From the NCBI GenBank assembly GCA_033977485.1, contig CM066989.1, positions 97,669,887 to 97,733,886 of the forward strand: DNA of 64,000 nt, given 5' to 3'. Origin of the DNA: Hydrangea macrophylla. Taxonomy: Eukaryota > Streptophyta > Magnoliopsida > Cornales > Hydrangeaceae. The position numbers were made by a program, and so were the translations under genes. This document shows positions 59,883 to 64,000 of this stretch, piece after piece. The notes beneath the pieces were generated by a model. That model saw only the letters and a program-made list of their open reading frames with translations. It was not told the origin of the DNA and did no database searches. The first letter of the stretch is position 1, and every line of letters begins with the position of its first letter.

Positions 59883-60791
59883 CTACCTTGTGAATTGTTG
59901 ACTCTCTATCTCATCCATTAAGCCCAAGAAGGAGCTTTGAGCTAAGTTATTAGTAGTGAAGAAAGAGTAGGGATCAGTGGATGTAGTAAGTGCTTCTGAT
60001 GAACTCGCTTGAATATTTGGGGGGAGATTTGGATATCTTGGGTCCCCTAGTTTTTCTGTTTGATCCAAGAAAATTGGGACTTGCTAGATTGCAAATGTTG
60101 GACTAGATCAGACCAATATGGGCAAGTTGGAGTAACAGAGAAGGTGCGGGTGGGAATAGATACTGAAGAGCTTATGAGATCTATCGAGCTTGGAAAAGTT
60201 TGGTGGTTGTTGCTAGGTTGCAAGTGCTGAAACATATTAGATCAATGAGAATGAGAAGAGGTCATACAAAAATTTTAGTAACAGGAGGAATATGAGTAGG
60301 GCTAGAGATTTTAGAAGAGATTAGAGTAGTTATGGTGGGAGAAATGAGATTGGAACACCTTTGAAGAATTTCTATGTCGCAACCTAGATCATCCATGGCA
60401 TAGTCGTGCCAAGGATCTAGATCAGGCTCTTTGGATTGTTTAGGTGATTCCTCTTTTGATTGAGCTTGAAGTTGTGATACATATTTCTTCAGCTCTAGAA
60501 CTTGTTGTTCGAGGAAAAAGACGTAAGAAACATAACCCAAAATGGGAGCCTAAAGTCTAGCTGTGGCTTCATACACAAGGGAGCTAATAGTTGTTGACGA
60601 TCTACTTCCGACACGTTTTTAATAAGGCACAGAAAGGTCCTGCTTTCAAAAAACTCGTGAGTGGCCTAACAATCCCTCACACTTCCTTCATATTGAAGGT
60701 AGGAAGCCAAGGGACAATCACTTCTACACTATCTTCTATTATACTCATATATACCACAACAATTTGGGTCAATAATCCTTCTAAAAGCCAT
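59883..60791 (-). pseudogene. Decayed LOB-domain (LBD) transcription-factor copy inside R7
   Basis: From ATG 60791 (minus) the frame reads MAFRRIIDPNCC and then the LOB cysteine block with exact C-x2-C-x6-C-x3-C spacing (about 60758-60714). The second Cys is Tyr (TGT>TAT), a stop stands just before the third Cys, and the block ends CRSDCPLASYL (normal: PxAPYF). A HEFF...LCLIKNV stretch matches the usual H-x-x-FGxSN region. A one-base shift near 60590 leads to SSLVYEATARL-stop-AP-ILGYV, the conserved VYEAxARxRDPVYGCV block, then the zipper-like FLEQQVLELKKYVSQLQAQ. Decayed frames to 59883 would give a tail of normal length (about 300 codons in all). LBD proteins are plant-specific nuclear DNA-binding regulators of organ boundaries and related programs. 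No intron interrupts the LOB domain. Confidence 0.7.
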
Positions 60792-60889
60792 TTTTGGTAT
60801 GATTCTCTATTCCTTTTCTCAATCTCTCTTGGAAGCTCCTGTACAGGGCTTATTTTAGCTTCCTCTTATTCAGATCTAGGTTAGGTGAG

Positions 60890-61410
60890 GTGCTTTTTTT
60901 GAAGAAGAGAGACGAGTGTTTGCCAATAGGTGGAAGGAAGAGGAAGAGAAGAAGAAAGAGAGGAAGAGAGTGAGATGGAGAGAGGTTCATCAAAGAGAGA
61001 GAATGGGTGAGAAGGATAAAGAGAGAGGGGACATGGAGGGTCTTTTAAAATGAGAGAAAGAGAGGGGGAGTGGATCCATGAGGGAGGACAAGGAAAAGGG
61101 GGCAGGTGAGAAATAAAAGAAAAATAAAGAGAGGGGGTCAGTGAGAGTGATGACAGAGAGAGAGAGAGGGAGAGAGCACGTGCAGAGTGACAGAAAGAGA
61201 GGGAGCAAGTGAGAAAGAACGAAAAGAGAGAGAGTGAGAGCATGTGAAGAGAGTGATGTATCAATACTGATGCATACATAGAACGTGAGAGCATGTGCAG
61301 AGAATGACGTATCAATATTGATGCATGTGTAGAGAGTGAGAGTATGTGGAGAGAGTGATGTATCAATATTGATGCATGTGTAGAGAGTGAGAGTATGTGC
61401 AGAGGCCGAT
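60890..61410. repeat. Purine tract and a roughly 56 bp tandem repeat in the R7 leader
   Basis: About 60895-61240 of the plus strand is almost all A and G (GAGAGAG runs). Next come about three units containing GATGTATCAATATTGATGCA and AGAGAGTGAGAGTATGTG (61240-61405). ATCAATATTGAT is self-complementary. The Ser/Leu-rich minus-strand frames here come from composition. Confidence 0.7.
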
Positions 61411-61822
61411 GTCTAATGTAAACCTAAATCAAGTCGGGTCCTCAAACCTTTAAACCTCCAGCGCCGAAACACTTTCTCAAGTTGGTGGTTTGAGCGGGAG
61501 ATTTTTTTGTGCGGTACTGACGGTGAGACTGCGACGGCCATGCCACATACTCATCGCCCTATCTAATCTTACAAAGTTTCCTCTTGAGGAAGGGTTATGT
61601 TAAGCTTGCATGCTAGTGTGTAGTGTGCATAATGATTAAGGCATTGGCCTTTGCAATTTTGGTGTTGTTCTTGTAATTTTATTTCAACCTGAATTGCGAA
61701 CACCTGTGCAAAAGAATACAAATTTACAAAAGAAAAGGTAAAACGAAAACTATCAGTATAAAGAAATGCCCTATTGTAATTAAAATCATTGAAGTGATGG
61801 CCCGAGTCCTCTTAAGTGTGAG
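61411..61822. other. R7 leader next to the primer-binding site
   Basis: Non-coding; nothing recognised apart from its place between the PBS and the repeat tract. Confidence 0.5.
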
Positions 61823-61840
61823 TCCCCAACAGAGTCGCCA
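61823..61840 (-). other. Primer-binding site of R7 (Ogre/TAT type)
   Basis: The minus strand reads TGGCGACTCTGTTGGGGA two bases inside the LTR end at 61843. From memory this matches the tRNA-Arg-type site of Ogre/TAT elements. Confidence 0.75.
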
Positions 61841-61842
61841 GA

Positions 61843-64000
61843 TGTCAGGCCCGCGCCCTCGATACAAGCCAACTGTCATGGGCCCGACTTTTTGAAAGTA
61901 GGTGAAATGTGATGAATTTTTATTGGAAATGGTGAAAAGAGTATGGTAGGGCCCATTTGAAATGTTCAGCGTCGCCACCTAATATTTGAGAGTTACTGCA
62001 AACACAATTAAAGTAATCATCTTTTACTTTTTTAAAAAAAAAATTTAAGAAAAGTGGGCCCTTTAAAAGTGTGACTCTGAATAACCATGCAAAAACCGGA
62101 GATTTTGAGATGGATTCGGGAACTCGATTATGTCGAGGGAAGTTGTTCAGCACCCTCGAACATCCGTGCAAGAACGGTTGCCGATTCTAGTGGTTTTCAT
62201 GATAATGGGACATAAGTGAAAGATAATAGAGTGTGAGGATGTACAAGACATAGAAAAAGATGTGGTTATGGCCGCACCCAAGTGAGGGGTTGCATACGTA
62301 TCTCAAGTAGAGAATCAGACCGTACGTAGTTCTATGCCTTGTATATATATGAAGTGTGCAAGTGTTTTAAAAAAGTTGGTCGATCTAGACCATGCGAGTG
62401 TGAAGTAGTGTTTTGAGAGAAAGATGGTGTAGCTAGGAACTTTAACATGTGCGGTGTAGTCCTAGACTTTAACCTTTGAAGAGGTAATGAGTTTTGAAAA
62501 GTGATTTGAGTGAAAATTGGTGTAGCTAGGAACTTTAACCTGTGCAGTGTAGTCCTAGACTTTAACCTTGAAAAGTGGAGTAAATCGACTATGCGAATGA
62601 TGAGTACTGTGCCCAAATTTTCTTTCATCAAAGCTATTGATTAACTTGATAGAAAAGGCCCTTTTTGGGGTAAGTGTGAAAAATGTTTTTTGAATTTTAT
62701 GTTTTTGATTTTTTTTTTGTCTTTTTTGTTTTTATGCCGGAAGGAAGGGTCAGTGCCCAACTTTAAGAAATATGATAAAGTTCATGTAGGATAAGAAAAC
62801 TTACCTGACTTTACCTGCGTCGCTTGAAGATCTTGAGCAAGGGAAGCATTTGAGTTTGTTGAAGGATGCCCATCTTTTTTGGTATTTTCTTTTCATTCTT
62901 CTTTTTCTTTTTCTTTTTTTTTTCTTCAGAAGAAAGGGTCAGTGCCCAAATGACTGAAAAGAGATTTATTTTTCATAATTTTATTTTTATGCCGGAAGTA
63001 AGGGTCAGTGCCCATTAAGAATGAGAAGACTTACCTGTCCTACCTGTGTTGTTTGCATACTCCAAGCAAAGGTGGCATTGGAGTTTTATTTTGAGAAAGT
63101 CCATATTTGTATTTTTCTTTTTGTCTTCTTTTTTTGTAATTTTATTTTATACCGGAAGAAAGGGACGGTGCCCAAATGAAATAAAAGAGACTGTGAAGTG
63201 TGTGTAGGATAAGAAGATTTACCTGTGAAGATCACCGAATGCAAAGGCGACTGTGGAGTGCGATTGGTCCTCTCTTTCTTTTTATTATTTTATTTATGTG
63301 AATTAAACAATCCTTCTTATTTAGGCATGAATTTCCGTATTAGAAAATCGCGTACTCCCCGGTAACACATAGGTTTTCGTATTAGCAACCGCGTCATCCC
63401 TAGTAGAACATGACTCTCTGTATTAGAAACCACATAGGATCTCTTTATTGGGAACCATGTAATCCCAAGTCGGACGTGATTTTTGTATCGTAAACTACTT
63501 AATTCCACGTAGAGGACACATTCTTCTTTATTTATTTTTTAATTTTTATTTTTTTGATCTTCAAGCAAGAATAAGGATGATATGCACAAGATAAAAAGAA
63601 AAGTTTGAATAAAAACCTGAGTTAATAAAGGAACTCGAAAAATCGACTATAATATTATATTGGGGGATGATTTGAGGTGGTATGATGACAGTGAGGTGAC
63701 AATGAGGTATGTTGATAAGAATTGTGGTAATGTGGTAGTTAAGTGATGATTGTAGTGATGGCCTTGATGGTGGTTGTTGGAAGGTGTGATATAATGGTGG
63801 AGAAAATAGAAACTCTATTTTTGTGATTTTTTTGTATTTAAAGATGAAGTGAGGGAGGTGGAGAGAAAGATGTGGGAGATATGGGGGGAGTATAGAGATA
63901 GTTTTTTTTTTTTTTATGTTATTTCCCCCCCCCCCCCCCCCCCCCCCTCCCTTTCCTCTGCCGAATGGTTTGCATTTATAGGCCAACACACATCAAATAG
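61843..64000 (-). repeat. 5' LTR of R7, cut by the window edge
   Basis: It aligns with 40464 to about 42610 throughout, with many substitutions and small indels. It ends in the window just after a C-run (about 63926-63947) and the shared phrase ending GGCCAACACACATCAAAT. The remaining 0.3 kb of the LTR lies beyond the window. Confidence 0.85.

Larger units (their letters stand above)
40464..64000 (-). mobile_element. R7: minus-strand TAT/Ogre-like element without visible gag-pol, cut by the window edge
   Basis: The left LTR (40464-42917) is followed by a polypurine tract, and the right LTR (from 61843) is preceded by a primer-binding site, both in minus orientation. The LTRs start TGTAGATACACC on the minus strand, and the PBS reads TGGCGACTCTGTTGGGGA, as reported for Ogre/TAT elements (tRNA-Arg). 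Without R8 and R9 the interior is about 7 kb, and I find no gag, protease, RT or integrase in it. It therefore resembles a large non-autonomous derivative. It carries repeat arrays and an LBD gene copy. The LTRs differ visibly, so the insertion is old. Confidence 0.75.

Noticed and set aside
60881..61366. 161-codon Ser/Leu-rich minus-strand ORF
   Set aside because: It is created by the GA/CT-rich tract and tandem repeat; overlapping frames look alike and no domain is present.
63561..63989. 142-codon minus-strand ORF with a Gly run
   Set aside because: It lies wholly in the R7 LTR, the Gly run comes from a C homopolymer, and the sister LTR gives a different frame length.
1..64000. CRISPR array, bacterial operons, ribosome-binding sites
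   Set aside because: Repeats are irregular and lie in LTRs; all coding content is plant-type retroelement, pararetrovirus or a plant transcription-factor copy.

Overview
The window is nuclear DNA of an angiosperm, most likely a eudicot. It is AT-rich and gene-poor, and almost all of it is LTR retrotransposon sequence. Plant LTR lineages (Tekay-like chromovirus, Athila, copia, a TAT/Ogre-like family), plant primer-binding sites, a foldback MITE and an endogenous plant pararetrovirus fragment support this. No intact host gene, tRNA, rRNA or CRISPR array was found. Element names R1 to R9 are mine.

Left edge (1-5300): the 5' end of a minus-strand Ty3/gypsy element R1 (gag, an extra leader ORF, PBS, 2.9 kb LTR), then an unassigned duplicated segment. 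Nest (5301-37410): a plus-strand Tekay-like element R2, bounded by a perfect GTTTT target-site duplication (TSD), has a minus-strand copia R3 (11892-32461) inserted in its pol. R3 carries a plus-strand Athila R4 (17418-30262, TSD ACAAC) in its leader, and R4 carries a 4.4 kb solo LTR R5 (22677-27056, TSD TACGT). R2 also has a 1.2 kb foldback MITE in its 5' LTR and a truncated foreign LTR (R6) in its 3' LTR. R2 itself sits in a small MITE next to a caulimovirid movement-protein fragment (37470-38164).

Right part (40464-64000): a large minus-strand TAT/Ogre-like element R7 with 2.45 kb LTRs, the right one cut by the window edge. No gag-pol is recognisable in its interior. The interior holds an array of about 45 bp repeats with G-boxes, a solo LTR R8 (44830-47103, TSD ATGTT), a nearly complete minus-strand Tekay-like element R9 (48267-57766, TSD TATCC/TATCT), and a decayed LOB-domain (LBD) transcription-factor copy (60791-59883) on the element's own strand. 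That copy is the most notable content.

Every retroelement coding region is broken, so none looks autonomous. Most stops I could place fit TGG>TAG, CGA>TGA or CAA>TAA changes, as expected from decay of methylated cytosine. Several unrelated LTR families carry clusters of short self-complementary words (ATCGAT-type or GAGCGCTC/CGCGCGAGCG-type). In four families the cluster lies directly upstream of the TATA box. This is the main structure here that known retroelement parts do not explain.
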